A DNA stretch of 64,000 nucleotides from Nonomuraea roseoviolacea subsp. carminata (lineage in GTDB: Bacteria; Actinomycetota; Actinomycetes; Streptosporangiales; Streptosporangiaceae), in contig NZ_JAMZEC010000001.1 in assembly GCF_024172185.1 (NCBI RefSeq), forward strand, positions 7,787,001-7,851,000, written 5' to 3'. Of the stretch, positions 23,798 to 32,028 are shown piece after piece. How positions within the stretch are numbered: the stretch's first letter is position 1; each line of letters opens with the position of its first letter. The notes beneath the pieces are model-generated. The model ran no database searches. It was not told the DNA's origin and worked only from the letters and a program-made list of their open reading frames with translations. The translations under genes and the position numbers were made by a program.

Positions 23798-24625
23798 TCA
23801 CCCCGCCACGCGCAGGTAGTGCGCCCAGTACCCCTGCCACGGCCCGTACCCGGCGGCCAGGTCCCGCAGCTCGCGCTCGCCCAGCGTCCGGCCGTAGGCT
23901 GCGGCGGCCGAGCGCGTCAGCTCCCGGTCGATCGGCGCCTCCTCCATCCGCCCCAGCCCGCGGATGAGGACGAACGACGCCGACCACGGCCCGATCCCGG
24001 GCAGCCCCAGCAGGAACGCCTTGACCTCCTCGTACGGCCCGTGACGCAGGAACGCCTCGTCGGTCCGCGCCCACGCCTCCAGCGCCGCGCGCAGCCGGCC
24101 GGCCTTGCGCGGGTCGCCGGCCAGGTCGGCGGGCGTCTCCAGGAGCTGGCCGACGTCCGGGAAGGCGCCGTACGGGTTGCCGGCGTGGGCGACGATCGCG
24201 GCCTTGGCCCGGGCGGCGGCCCGCATCGGCGTGCGCTGGCACAGGATGGCCCACACCAGGTTCTCCACCGGCGACGGGAACTTGACCTGGTGGTAGCCGC
24301 GCAGCCGCTCGACCACGGGGCGGAACCCCTCGTCGGCCGCCTCGTAGAAGCCGGTCAGGTCGTCGTCCAGGCTCAGGTGGAACCGGATCCGGTCGGCCGC
24401 CGCCGTGACGACATCGTCGGTCAGGGGGTCGGGGGACTCCAGCTCGCAGCGCAGCCCGGCCCCGGCGGGGGACAGGCGCGCCCGTACGGTGTGCCCGGCC
24501 ACCCGGTACGCCTTCACCAGCGTCGTCCCGGTGATCTCCTGCTCACCGCCGGCAGGCGGGAAGCGGGCGAGGAAGCGCAGGGACGCGCCGAAGTCGAAGG
24601 GGGCGCGGGCGCCCAGGAGCATCAT
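23798..24625 (-). CDS. DNA-3-methyladenine glycosylase (AlkA/HhH-GPD type)
   Basis: 275 aa. The HhH motif is LLGLPGIGPWSASF (205-218), followed by a candidate catalytic Asp, D233 (EEAPIDRELTRS). ENLVWAILCQRT is the usual GPD helix. It removes alkylated bases from DNA. The N-terminal 100 residues form the AlkA-like TBP-fold domain. It is the third gene of an overlapping operon (ATGA overlap with MarR), so its expression follows the 33-bp operator at 25477-25509. A ligand-responsive MarR controlling a repair glycosylase hints at an alkylating or reactive small molecule. Confidence 0.88.
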   Translation of the reverse strand: MMLLGARAPFDFGASLRFLARFPPAGGEQEITGTTLVKAYRVAGHTVRARLSPAGAGLRCELESPDPLTDDVVTAAADRIRFHLSLDDDLTGFYEAADEGFRPVVERLRGYHQVKFPSPVENLVWAILCQRTPMRAAARAKAAIVAHAGNPYGAFPDVGQLLETPADLAGDPRKAGRLRAALEAWARTDEAFLRHGPYEEVKAFLLGLPGIGPWSASFVLIRGLGRMEEAPIDRELTRSAAAAYGRTLGERELRDLAAGYGPWQGYWAHYLRVAG

Positions 24626-25056
24626 CGGCGCTCCCCGTCCGCCAGGGCGCGCAGCGTCGAGACGAGCGCGGGCCGGTCGGGCGCCGCCGCGAAGAACGCC
24701 GCGTCGGTGCGCTCCACCTCGGCGACGGCCCGCTCGATCAGCTCGCGGCCCCGGTCGGTGACCCGCAGCAGCTTGGCGCGGCTGTCGGCCGGGTCGGTCT
24801 CGCGGACGAGCAGGCCCTTGTCCTCCAGCTTGCGCAGCACCTGGGAGGCCATCTTCACGTCGGCGCCGGCCTGCCGGGCCACGCTGAGCTGGTTCGGCCG
24901 GCCGCCCTCCTTGTTCAGCCACCACGCGCAGGCCAGCAGCACGAACTGCACGTGCGTCAGGTCGAACGGCTCCAGGGCCGCCGTGACGGCCCGCTGCCAG
25001 CGCAGCGTGGTCCGCCACAGCAGGAAGCCGGGGCTGTCGTCCGGGGTGAGGCTCAC
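24622..25056 (-). CDS. MarR-family regulator in the SRPBCC/glycosylase operon
   Basis: 144 aa, full MarR length. The winged helix spans NQLSVARQAGADVKMASQVLRKLEDKGLLVRETDPADSRAKLLRVTDRG. The start is GTG 25056, overlapping the SRPBCC stop (GTGA), and the stop overlaps the glycosylase start (ATGA). It probably autoregulates the operon via the large inverted repeat at 25477-25509. The N-terminal FLLWRTTLRWQRAVTAALEP helix is typical of MarR dimers. Confidence 0.92.
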   Translation of the reverse strand: MSLTPDDSPGFLLWRTTLRWQRAVTAALEPFDLTHVQFVLLACAWWLNKEGGRPNQLSVARQAGADVKMASQVLRKLEDKGLLVRETDPADSRAKLLRVTDRGRELIERAVAEVERTDAAFFAAAPDRPALVSTLRALADGERR

Positions 25057-25463
25057 GCCGTCTCCGCCAGCTTGACCAGGGCGGCGACCGCGTCGGGCAG
25101 GTCGGCGGCGACGGCCGGGCCGATCTCTTCGGCCCCGGGGCCCGTCACCTCCAGGCGGTGCGTCACCCGGGTGCCTCCGGCGAACGGCTCCAGCGTGTGC
25201 GTGAAGCGGAGGACCACCTCGCCGAACACGGTCTCGTCGGCGAACGTGTCGTTCTCGTCGGCCCGGGTGATGCGGGCGCGGACCTCGTCCTGGCCCTGGG
25301 GCGTCATGACGATCTCGGACCCGGCGGCGAAGGGGCCGTGGAGCTCGGCCCGCTCCAGGCCGGTGTCCCAGCGCACCCAGCCGGGCACGTCGGCGTACAG
25401 CGCCCACACCGTCTCGGCGGGGGCGGTGGTCTCGGCGCTGTGCTCGAAACTCCACAGGAACAT
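25053..25463 (-). CDS. SRPBCC-family (START-like) ligand-binding protein
   Basis: 136 aa, full length for a polyketide-cyclase/AHSA1-like fold: FEHSAETTAPAETVWALYADVPGWVRWDTGLERAELHGPFAAGSEIVMTP is the family N-terminal half, with a C-terminal amphipathic helix. ATG 25463 has AAGGAG. It is the first gene of the SRPBCC-MarR-AlkA operon. Such proteins bind hydrophobic ligands or act as cyclases or hydrolases; no catalytic residue can be assigned here. Confidence 0.88.
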   Translation of the reverse strand: MFLWSFEHSAETTAPAETVWALYADVPGWVRWDTGLERAELHGPFAAGSEIVMTPQGQDEVRARITRADENDTFADETVFGEVVLRFTHTLEPFAGGTRVTHRLEVTGPGAEEIGPAVAADLPDAVAALVKLAETA

Positions 25464-25476
25464 GGACGCACTCCTT

Positions 25477-25509
25477 TAGTCCGCGCGTAGATTGTCTACG
25501 CGCAGACTA
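25477..25509. promoter_or_regulatory. 33-bp near-perfect operator of the MarR operon
   Basis: The left half is TAGTC-C-GCGCGTAGA (25477-25491) and the right half is TCTACGCGC-A-GACTA (25495-25509), separated by TTG. All positions are complementary except one pair in the arms. It lies 14 bp upstream of the SRPBCC start and between that gene and the TetR upstream. The adjacent MarR is the simplest binder. Confidence 0.85.
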
Positions 25510-25522
25510 TATCCCAGGGGCG

Positions 25523-26122
25523 TCAGGGGCGGAAGGCCCGGAGCGTGACGTCCACGAGCGCGTCGGCGTACTCGGGCGTCAGGGGGCCCGAGCGGTGCAG
25601 CCAGCGCCGGTGGAGCGGGGAGTAGAGCACGTCGAGCACCAGGTCGAGGTCGGCGTCGGCGGCGAGCTGGCCCGCCTCCTGCGCGGCGCGCAGCCGCGCC
25701 TTCTTGGCCTCGTCCAGCGGGCCGGCCAGCCGCTCGTGGTACTGGGCGGCCAGGCCGGGATCGTTGACGATCTCCATCGTGAGCGCCCGGATCGGCGCGT
25801 CGAAGGCCGGGTCGGCGAACTCGGCCGCCGTCGCCCGCATGACGAGCTTCAGGTCGGCCTCGAGGTCGCCCGTGTCGGGCAGCGCGACCTCCCCGCCCTC
25901 GGCGTCCTGGCTGAGCGCGAGGATCGACTCGAAGACGACCGCGCCCTTGGACGGCCACCAGCGGTAGATCGTCTGCTTGCCCACGCCGGCGCGCGCGGCG
26001 ATGGCCTCGATCGAGACCTTCCCGTAGCCCACCTCGCCGATCAGCGCGCGGGCGGCCTCGAGGATGGCGTGCCGCGACCGCTCGCTGCGCCGCGCGGGGT
26101 CGGGCTTCCTGGCATCGGACAT
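25523..26122 (-). CDS. TetR-family regulator divergent from an SDR
   Basis: 199 aa. HTH: KVSIEAIAARAGVGKQTIYRWWPSKGAVVFESIL, with the WWPSKG signature of the TetR_C_11-like subgroup. ATG 26122 lacks a Shine-Dalgarno; TATCCT (26135-26130) ends 7 nt upstream, so the mRNA is probably leaderless. One operator (26150-26164) covers the expected -35. It probably represses itself and the divergent SDR. Confidence 0.92.
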   Translation of the reverse strand: MSDARKPDPARRSERSRHAILEAARALIGEVGYGKVSIEAIAARAGVGKQTIYRWWPSKGAVVFESILALSQDAEGGEVALPDTGDLEADLKLVMRATAAEFADPAFDAPIRALTMEIVNDPGLAAQYHERLAGPLDEAKKARLRAAQEAGQLAADADLDLVLDVLYSPLHRRWLHRSGPLTPEYADALVDVTLRAFRP

Positions 26123-26129
26123 GGTCGCG

Positions 26130-26214
26130 AGGATACCACGTTACGAGACGAGACGGTCCGTCTTGACGAGCGGACATCAGTCGTGCAGACTCGGGCGGCG
26201 AGACGAACCGTCTC
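26130..26214. promoter_or_regulatory. Two 15-bp operators and leaderless TetR promoter
   Basis: GAGACGGTCCGTCTT (26150-26164) and GAGACGAACCGTCTC (26200-26214) share the form GAGACG-n3-CGTCT and are 50 bp apart. The second is a perfect inverted repeat apart from its centre. The first lies over the -35 of the minus-strand TetR promoter, whose -10 TATCCT is at 26135-26130. The second is 38 bp upstream of the SDR start. Confidence 0.85.
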
Positions 26215-26252
26215 GCCTCGTCGGATAAGAGAAGCACAAGGAGGTGAGGCCC

Positions 26253-27074
26253 GTGACGACCGGGAAGGTGTGGTTCATCACCGGCGCATCCCGTGGCCTG
26301 GGCCGGGCGTTCACGGAGGCCGCGCTGGAGGCCGGGGACCGCGTCGTGGCCGCCGCGCGCCACGTGGAGCCGCTGACGGAGCTCGCCGCGCGGCATCCGG
26401 GCCGGCTGGCGCCGCTGCCGCTGGACGTCTCCGACCGGGCCGCCGTCCACGAGGCGGTGGACCGGGCGGTGGCCGCCTTCGGCCGCCTCGACGTCGTGGT
26501 CAACAACGCCGGCGGGCTCCTGTACGGCATGGTCGAGGAGGCCACCGAGGAGCAGGTGCGGGCGCACCTCGACGTGAACTTCCTCGGCGCGCTCTGGGTG
26601 AGCCAGGCCGTGATCCCGTACCTGCGGGAGCAGGGTTCGGGCCGCATCCTGCAGATCACCTCGATGGGCACGAGCGGGGGCATGGCCTCGGTCGGCCTCT
26701 ACGGGGCGGGCAAGGCGGCGCTCGACTCGCTCAGCGAGGCCCTGGCGACGGAGCTGGAGCCGTTCGGCGTCAAGGTGACGATCGTGCAGATGGGCGGCTA
26801 CGACACGGGGCTGTTCACGGCCGGCACCACGGCGACCGAGCCGCTGCCCGTCTACGAGCCGCTGCGCGCCAGGCTGGCCGAGATGTGGGGGGAGGACGCC
26901 GGGCCGCCCGCGAGCACGGCGGCGCCGGTCGTCCTGGAGCTGGCGTCGCTGCCGGAACCGCCCCGGCGGCTGATCGTCGGCGGCGCCTCGTACGACATGG
27001 TCCAGCAGATGGACCGCGCCCGGACGGAGCTGTACCAGGCGTGGGAGCACCTCAGCCGCCGGGCCCCGGGCTGA
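26253..27074 (+). CDS. Short-chain dehydrogenase/reductase (classical SDR)
   Basis: 273 aa from GTG 26253, which follows a nearly perfect anti-16S sequence AAGGAGGTGA (26237-26246); the GTG at 26244 lies inside it. The cofactor motif is T10-GASRGLG, with NNAGG, catalytic Ser in ITSMG and Y-x3-K in LYGAGK. An acidic or basic cofactor discriminator (AARHVEP, Arg after the second strand) favours NADP. It is divergent from TetR and probably induced by its ligand. Substrate unknown. Confidence 0.92.
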   Translation: MTTGKVWFITGASRGLGRAFTEAALEAGDRVVAAARHVEPLTELAARHPGRLAPLPLDVSDRAAVHEAVDRAVAAFGRLDVVVNNAGGLLYGMVEEATEEQVRAHLDVNFLGALWVSQAVIPYLREQGSGRILQITSMGTSGGMASVGLYGAGKAALDSLSEALATELEPFGVKVTIVQMGGYDTGLFTAGTTATEPLPVYEPLRARLAEMWGEDAGPPASTAAPVVLELASLPEPPRRLIVGGASYDMVQQMDRARTELYQAWEHLSRRAPG

Positions 27075-27166
27075 CCGGGCGGCCGCGGCGCCCGGGCCCG
27101 CCGCGTGTCCGGACGGCCCGGGCAGCCGCGGTGGCCGGACCGGCCGCGCGTCCGGACGGCGGGCCG

Positions 27167-28795
27167 TCAGAAGGCCGGATCGGTGTGCACCCGCTCGCCT
27201 TCGACGTACGTGGCCAGCACCGAGGTGCCGGCGATCGCGTCGGCCGGGATCGCGCAGGGGTCGCGGTCGGTGACCACCAGGTCGGCGAACTTGCCCGTCT
27301 CGATGGTGCCGGTCCAGGCGTCCAGGTGGTTCACCCGCGCCGTGCCGATCGTGTAGGCGGCCAGCGCGTCCGTCAGGGCCAGCCGTTGTTCCGGCAGGAA
27401 CACCTTCGAGCTCCCGCCCGCGATCGCCCGGTTGACCGCGACATGGATGCCCAGGAACGGGTCGGGGCTGCTGACCGGCCAGTCGCTGCCCGCCGCGAGC
27501 CGGGCGCCGGCGCGGGCGAGGTCGCCGAACGGGTACTGCCGGCCCGCCTGTTCCGGGCCGAGGAACGGAATGGTCAGCTCGTCCATCTGCGGCTCGTGCG
27601 CCGCCCACAGCGGCTGGATGGTGGCGGTGATCCCGAGGGCGGCGAAGCGCGGCACGTCGTCCGGGTGGACCACCTGGACGTGGGCGATGTGGTGGCGGTG
27701 GTCGTTCGTCCCGTTGGCGGCCCGCGCGGCCTCGAACGCGTCGAGGGCTTCGCGCGCCGCCCGGTCCCCGACGGCGTGCACGTGCACCTGGAAGCCCTCG
27801 GCGTCCAGGCGGGTGATGTACGTGCGCAGCCTGTCCGGGTCGACGAAGCTGAGCCCCCGGTTGCCGGTCGCGCACCCGCAGCCGTCCAGGTAGGCGGAGG
27901 TCATCGCGGCGGTGAAGTTCTCCGCGACCCCATCCTGCATGATCTTGACGCTGGTGGCGCGGAACCGGCCCGCGCCGCCTCTGCGCGCGAGCAACTCGGG
28001 GATCTGTTCCTCGCCCCTCTCGCGGTCCCACCACAGCGCTCCGACCACCCGGGCGGTGAGCAGCCCGGACTCGGCCGCGGTCAGGTAGGCCCGCTGCACC
28101 TGGGGAGTGACCATCGCGTCCTGCCAGGCGGTCACGCCGACCGAGTGCAGCCGCCGCTGACCGGCCTGGAGGCCGCGCAGCACGGCGTCCGCGGCCGGCT
28201 CGGGCAGGTGCCGGCCGACCAGGGCCGACGCGCCTTCGTGGAGCGTTCCCTGCGGGTGGCCGTCGGCCTCCCTCTCGATGCGGCCGTCGACCGGGTCCGG
28301 GGTGCTCGCGTCGATGCCGCACAGCCGCAGCGCCCTGGAGTTGACCCAGGCTCCGTGGCCGTCGCGGTTGACCAGGTGGACGGGCCGGTCGGGGACCACC
28401 GCGTCCAGCAGGCGCCGGCTGGGCGTTCCCCCGGGGAACCAGTCCATGGACCAGCCGCCTCCGCTGATCCATTCGGCCTCGGGGTTGGCCTCGGCGTAGG
28501 CGCGGACGGCGGCGACGGCCTCGTCGGCGTCGCCGGTGTCGTGCAGATCGCACTGGATCATGGTGAGGCCGGCCAGGACCGGATGCACGTGGGCGTCCTG
28601 CAGCCCGGGGAGCAGAGCTCGGCCGGCCAGGTCGACGACCTCGGTGGCGGCGCCGATCAGCGGCCGGACGTCCGCGTCCGCGCCGACGGCGATGATCCGG
28701 CCGCCGCGGACGGCGACCGCGGTGGCCGTGGCGGGGGCCGGTCCGAGCGTGTGCACCGGACCGCCGCGGAGGACGAGATCGGCGGGGGTGGTCAT
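27167..28795 (-). CDS. YtcJ-like amidohydrolase, last gene of the import operon
   Basis: 542 aa from ATG 28795 with AAGGAG. The metal-dependent hydrolase barrel shows the first ligand pair in LQDAHVHP, later His residues in VHVHAVGD and HHIAHVQ, and the catalytic Asp in AAGSDWPVSSPDP. YtcJ-like enzymes (amidohydrolase_3) hydrolyse amide, carbamate or formyl bonds in unusual small molecules. It starts 32 bp after the amidase stop, so it belongs to the ABC importer/amidase operon. The two hydrolases may act in sequence on the imported compound. Confidence 0.9.
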   Translation of the reverse strand: MTTPADLVLRGGPVHTLGPAPATATAVAVRGGRIIAVGADADVRPLIGAATEVVDLAGRALLPGLQDAHVHPVLAGLTMIQCDLHDTGDADEAVAAVRAYAEANPEAEWISGGGWSMDWFPGGTPSRRLLDAVVPDRPVHLVNRDGHGAWVNSRALRLCGIDASTPDPVDGRIEREADGHPQGTLHEGASALVGRHLPEPAADAVLRGLQAGQRRLHSVGVTAWQDAMVTPQVQRAYLTAAESGLLTARVVGALWWDRERGEEQIPELLARRGGAGRFRATSVKIMQDGVAENFTAAMTSAYLDGCGCATGNRGLSFVDPDRLRTYITRLDAEGFQVHVHAVGDRAAREALDAFEAARAANGTNDHRHHIAHVQVVHPDDVPRFAALGITATIQPLWAAHEPQMDELTIPFLGPEQAGRQYPFGDLARAGARLAAGSDWPVSSPDPFLGIHVAVNRAIAGGSSKVFLPEQRLALTDALAAYTIGTARVNHLDAWTGTIETGKFADLVVTDRDPCAIPADAIAGTSVLATYVEGERVHTDPAF

Positions 28796-28827
28796 GCGGG
28801 TTCTCCTTGCGGGGGGGATCAGGGGGT

Positions 28828-30243
28828 TCACAGCGATTCGGGGCGCGAGGCCCAGGGGCGGGCACGTTCGACGGCGGCGCCGACGTGGAAGACGGTCGCG
28901 TCGTCGTAGGTGCGTCCGACGATCTGCACCCCGGTCGGCACGCCGTTGGACGCGCGGCCGGACGGCACATTGAGCACCGGGCATCGGCTGGCGATGTTGA
29001 AGACCGGAGTCAGCGAGTACTCCAGGTGGTCGTCGAGTTCGACGCCGTTCACGGTGAGCTTGGTGTCGAGGTACTCCTCGCCGGCGCGCAGGGCGGGCGC
29101 TCCCGTGGTCGGGCAGACGAGCGCGTCGTGGCGGTCGAGCAGGTCGCCGATCGGCGCGTAGATCGCCGCCTCCAGCTCCAGCCCCGCCAGGAAGCCGCCA
29201 CCCCGCTCGTACGCGCTCCGGGAGTCGGCGGCGAAGGCGAGGGCGTAGCGGGTGAGCTGGTCGCCGTGCTCGGCGGCGACCCGGCCGACCATGGGGCCGA
29301 AGACGGCGCCGAAGTGGATGAGGGTGGCGCGCATGACGTCGGCGCGGCGCAGCCCGACCTCGACCTCCTCGACGATCGCCCCGGCCGCGCGCAGCGCGTC
29401 GGCGACCGCCCGGGTGCCGGCCGCGACGTCCGGCTCGATCTCCCAGTCGCCCAGGTTGGGCGCGTAGGCGACGCGCAGCCCCCGCACGTCGCCGAGCCGG
29501 TCCGGGAGGCGGACGGCGGGGCGCAGCGAGACCACGTCATGGGGGTGCGGGCCGGCGATGACGTTCTGCAGCAACGCGCAGTCGGCCACGGTGCGCGCCA
29601 TCGGCCCGTCATGGCAGTAGTGGTCCAGGTTGAACGGCGGCATCGCGGGCACCCGGCCGTAGGGCGGCTTGTAGCCGACCGTGCCGGTGCAGGCGGCGGG
29701 CATCCGGATCGAGCCGCCGATGTCGGAGCCGGTGGCGAGCGTGGTCGTGCCGGAGGCGAGCGCCGCCCCCGAGCCGCCCGAGGAGCCGCCGGGCGAGTAC
29801 TCCAGGTTCCACGGGTTCCGGGTGATCCCCCACAGCCGCGAGTGCGTGAACGCGGCGCAGCAGAACTCGGGCGTCGTGGTGCGGGCGTGCACGATGCCGC
29901 CGGCGTCCAGCACCCGCTGGATGACCGGGTGGGTCTGCTCGGCCACGCTGCCGGCGTAGGCGAGGGAGCCGTCCGTGGCCGGCCGTCCGGCGATCGGCTG
30001 CTCGTCCTTCGCCGCGACGGGAACGCCCTCCAGCGGGCGCGGCGAGCCGTCGCGGTAGGCGCGCTCGGCCCGCTTCGCCTGCAGCGACGCCTCCTCGAAG
30101 AGGCGCTCGCTCAGCGCGTTGACCCGCGGCTCGACGGCCTCGGCGCGCTCCACGACGGCGGCCAGCAGCTCGACGGGGGACAGCTCGCGCGACCGGAACA
30201 GCCGCAACGCCTCGGTGGCGGAAAGGTAGGCGAGGTCCGTCAT
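28828..30243 (-). CDS. Amidase (amidase-signature family)
   Basis: 471 aa. The catalytic triad is K79 (VAAKDE), cis-Ser S154 (GGSSGGS) and nucleophile S178 (GSDIGGSIRMPA). The spacing of 75 and 24 residues equals that of fatty-acid amide hydrolase and other AS enzymes. It lacks a signal peptide, so it is cytoplasmic. Start overlaps the upstream ABC ATPase stop (ATGA), which places it in the importer operon: the imported compound is presumably an amide. It lacks GatB/GatC partners, so it is not a tRNA amidotransferase subunit. Confidence 0.93.
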   Translation of the reverse strand: MTDLAYLSATEALRLFRSRELSPVELLAAVVERAEAVEPRVNALSERLFEEASLQAKRAERAYRDGSPRPLEGVPVAAKDEQPIAGRPATDGSLAYAGSVAEQTHPVIQRVLDAGGIVHARTTTPEFCCAAFTHSRLWGITRNPWNLEYSPGGSSGGSGAALASGTTTLATGSDIGGSIRMPAACTGTVGYKPPYGRVPAMPPFNLDHYCHDGPMARTVADCALLQNVIAGPHPHDVVSLRPAVRLPDRLGDVRGLRVAYAPNLGDWEIEPDVAAGTRAVADALRAAGAIVEEVEVGLRRADVMRATLIHFGAVFGPMVGRVAAEHGDQLTRYALAFAADSRSAYERGGGFLAGLELEAAIYAPIGDLLDRHDALVCPTTGAPALRAGEEYLDTKLTVNGVELDDHLEYSLTPVFNIASRCPVLNVPSGRASNGVPTGVQIVGRTYDDATVFHVGAAVERARPWASRPESL

Positions 30244-31067
30244 GAGGACTCCTTCGACTCGGTCGCGAGGGCACGCCGGTCCGCCGCGATGCGGGCGGGG
30301 TCCCAGCCGGGACGCGGCACCGAGTGCAGCAGCAGGCGGGTGTACGGATGCTCGGGCGCGGTCAGCACCCGTGAGCTGGGGCCCGACTCGACCACGCGCC
30401 CCTGGTGGAGCACGAGGACGTCGTCGGCGACGTGCCGGACGAGCGCCAGGTTGTGGGTGACGAACACATATCCGACGCCGCTCTCCCGGCGGATCTCCGC
30501 GAGCAGGTCCAGGATCTGGGCCTGGATGGACACGTCGAGGGCGGCGGTCGCCTCGTCCAGGATCAGCACCTTCGGCTCGGTCGCCAGCGCGCGGGCGAGC
30601 GCGACCCGCTGGCGCTGGCCGCCGGACAGCCGCCGGGGGAGCGCGTCCGCCTCCCGCCCGCCGAGTCCCACCCGGGCCAGCAGCTCGTCGCGGCGGGCCC
30701 GCCTTTCCCGCGGGCTCATCGCGAAGTGCAGGCGCAGCGGCTCCTCGACGCACTGCGCGACGCTGACGCGGGGGTCGAGCGAGAGGTAGGGGTCCTGGAA
30801 GACCATCTGGAGCTCCCGGGCCCGGGAAAGCCGGGTCGCCCTTCCTCGGGCCGCGGCGGAGCGGTCCCGGCCTCCGACGCGGATCCGGCCGGCGTCCGGC
30901 CGCTCCAGGCCGACGAGCATCCGCGCGGTCGTCGTCTTCCCCGATCCCGACTCGCCCACGACGGCCAGGGAGCCGCCGGGCGGCAGGGAGAAGGAGACGC
31001 CGTCGACGGCCACCTGGCCGCCGAACGACTTGCGCAGGTTCTCCACCTCCAGCGCGTACTCAGTCAT
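30240..31067 (-). CDS. Oligopeptide-type ABC importer ATPase, OppF/DppF-like
   Basis: 275 aa. Walker A GESGSGKTT, Q-loop MVFQDPYLSLDPR, signature RLSGGQRQRVALARAL, Walker B KVLILDEATAALD, switch His in VTHNLALV. The QDPYxSLDPR motif is typical of OppF-type subunits. The C-terminal region is short and lacks the Cys cluster of its partner OppD. It overlaps the OppD-like gene by 8 bp and the amidase by 4 bp. Confidence 0.93.
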   Translation of the reverse strand: MTEYALEVENLRKSFGGQVAVDGVSFSLPPGGSLAVVGESGSGKTTTARMLVGLERPDAGRIRVGGRDRSAAARGRATRLSRARELQMVFQDPYLSLDPRVSVAQCVEEPLRLHFAMSPRERRARRDELLARVGLGGREADALPRRLSGGQRQRVALARALATEPKVLILDEATAALDVSIQAQILDLLAEIRRESGVGYVFVTHNLALVRHVADDVLVLHQGRVVESGPSSRVLTAPEHPYTRLLLHSVPRPGWDPARIAADRRALATESKESS

Positions 31068-32028
31068 GGCTCAGCTCCTCCGCGCGCAGGCAGGCCACGT
31101 GGGCGCCGTCGATCTCCCGCCGGGCGGGCACGTCCCGCGTGCAGGCGGGCCGGGCGTGGGCGCAGCGGGCCGCGAACGCGCATCCGGCCGGAGCCTCGGC
31201 GAGCGACACCGGACGCCCCGGCACGCCGCGCGGCGGCCGGTCCGACTCCAGCCGGGGGGTCGCGGCCAGCAGGCCCGAGGTGTACGGATGGCGGGGCCGG
31301 TCGAAGAGTCCTCCGGCGGTCTGCGCCTCGACGATCCGCCCCGCGTACATCACATAGACGCGATCGCAGATCGCCGCGGCCAGCTCCAGGTCGTGGGTGA
31401 CGAAGAGCAGCCCCATGGATCGCTCTCCCCGCAGGCCGGTCAGGATCGCGATGACCTCGGCCTGGGTGGTGACGTCCAGCGCCGTGGTGGGCTCGTCGGC
31501 CAGCAGCAGCCGCGGCTCCCCGGCGAGCGCGCCGGCGATCATGACGCGCTGGAGCATGCCGCCCGAGAACTCGTGCGGATACCTGCGCAGCGCCGCGCGC
31601 GGCTCACGGATGCCCACCGACTCCAGCAACTCCGCGGCCCGCCGGAGAGCGTCGTCCCGCGACATTCCGCCGGCCCGCATGCCTTCGGTGACGAAGTCGC
31701 CGATCCGGCGCAGCGGGTTGATGGAGGCCCGAGGGTCCTGGAAGATCATGGAGACGTCGTTCCGGCGCAGGTCGCGGAGCCGGGCGGCGGACATCGTCAG
31801 GACGTCCTCGCCGTCCACCCGCACGCTGCCCGCGGCCTCGGCACCCTCGGGGAGCAGGCGCAGCACCGAACGGCAGGTGACCGACTTGCCCGACCCCGAC
31901 TCGCCGACCAGCCCGACGGCCTCGCCGCGTCCGACGTGCAGCGACACCCCGTCGAGGATGGGCCGCGCGGCCCTTCCGGCTGTGAGCCGTACATCGAGGT
32001 TCTCGATCTCCAACAGCCGAGGGGTCAT
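31060..32028 (-). CDS. Oligopeptide-type ABC importer ATPase, OppD/DppD-like
   Basis: 322 aa. Walker A GESGSGKSV, Q-loop MIFQDPRASINPL, signature EFSGGMLQRVMIAGAL, Walker B LLLADEPTTALD, and H-loop in VTHDLELAAAICDRVYVMYAGRIVE. The C-terminal oligopeptide domain has GCAFAARCAHARPACTRDVP, whose Cys in related Dpp/Opp ATPases bind an iron-sulphur cluster. Its start shares one base with the stop of the OppC-like permease (TGATG). Confidence 0.94.
   Translation of the reverse strand: MTPRLLEIENLDVRLTAGRAARPILDGVSLHVGRGEAVGLVGESGSGKSVTCRSVLRLLPEGAEAAGSVRVDGEDVLTMSAARLRDLRRNDVSMIFQDPRASINPLRRIGDFVTEGMRAGGMSRDDALRRAAELLESVGIREPRAALRRYPHEFSGGMLQRVMIAGALAGEPRLLLADEPTTALDVTTQAEVIAILTGLRGERSMGLLFVTHDLELAAAICDRVYVMYAGRIVEAQTAGGLFDRPRHPYTSGLLAATPRLESDRPPRGVPGRPVSLAEAPAGCAFAARCAHARPACTRDVPARREIDGAHVACLRAEELSHD

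Noticed and set aside
25476..28970. Very long open frames on both strands (over 1,100 codons) across the MarR/TetR/SDR/amidohydrolase genes
   Set aside because: Arg/Pro/Gly-rich sequence without domains; they overlap genes with clear catalytic motifs, operators and ribosome sites.
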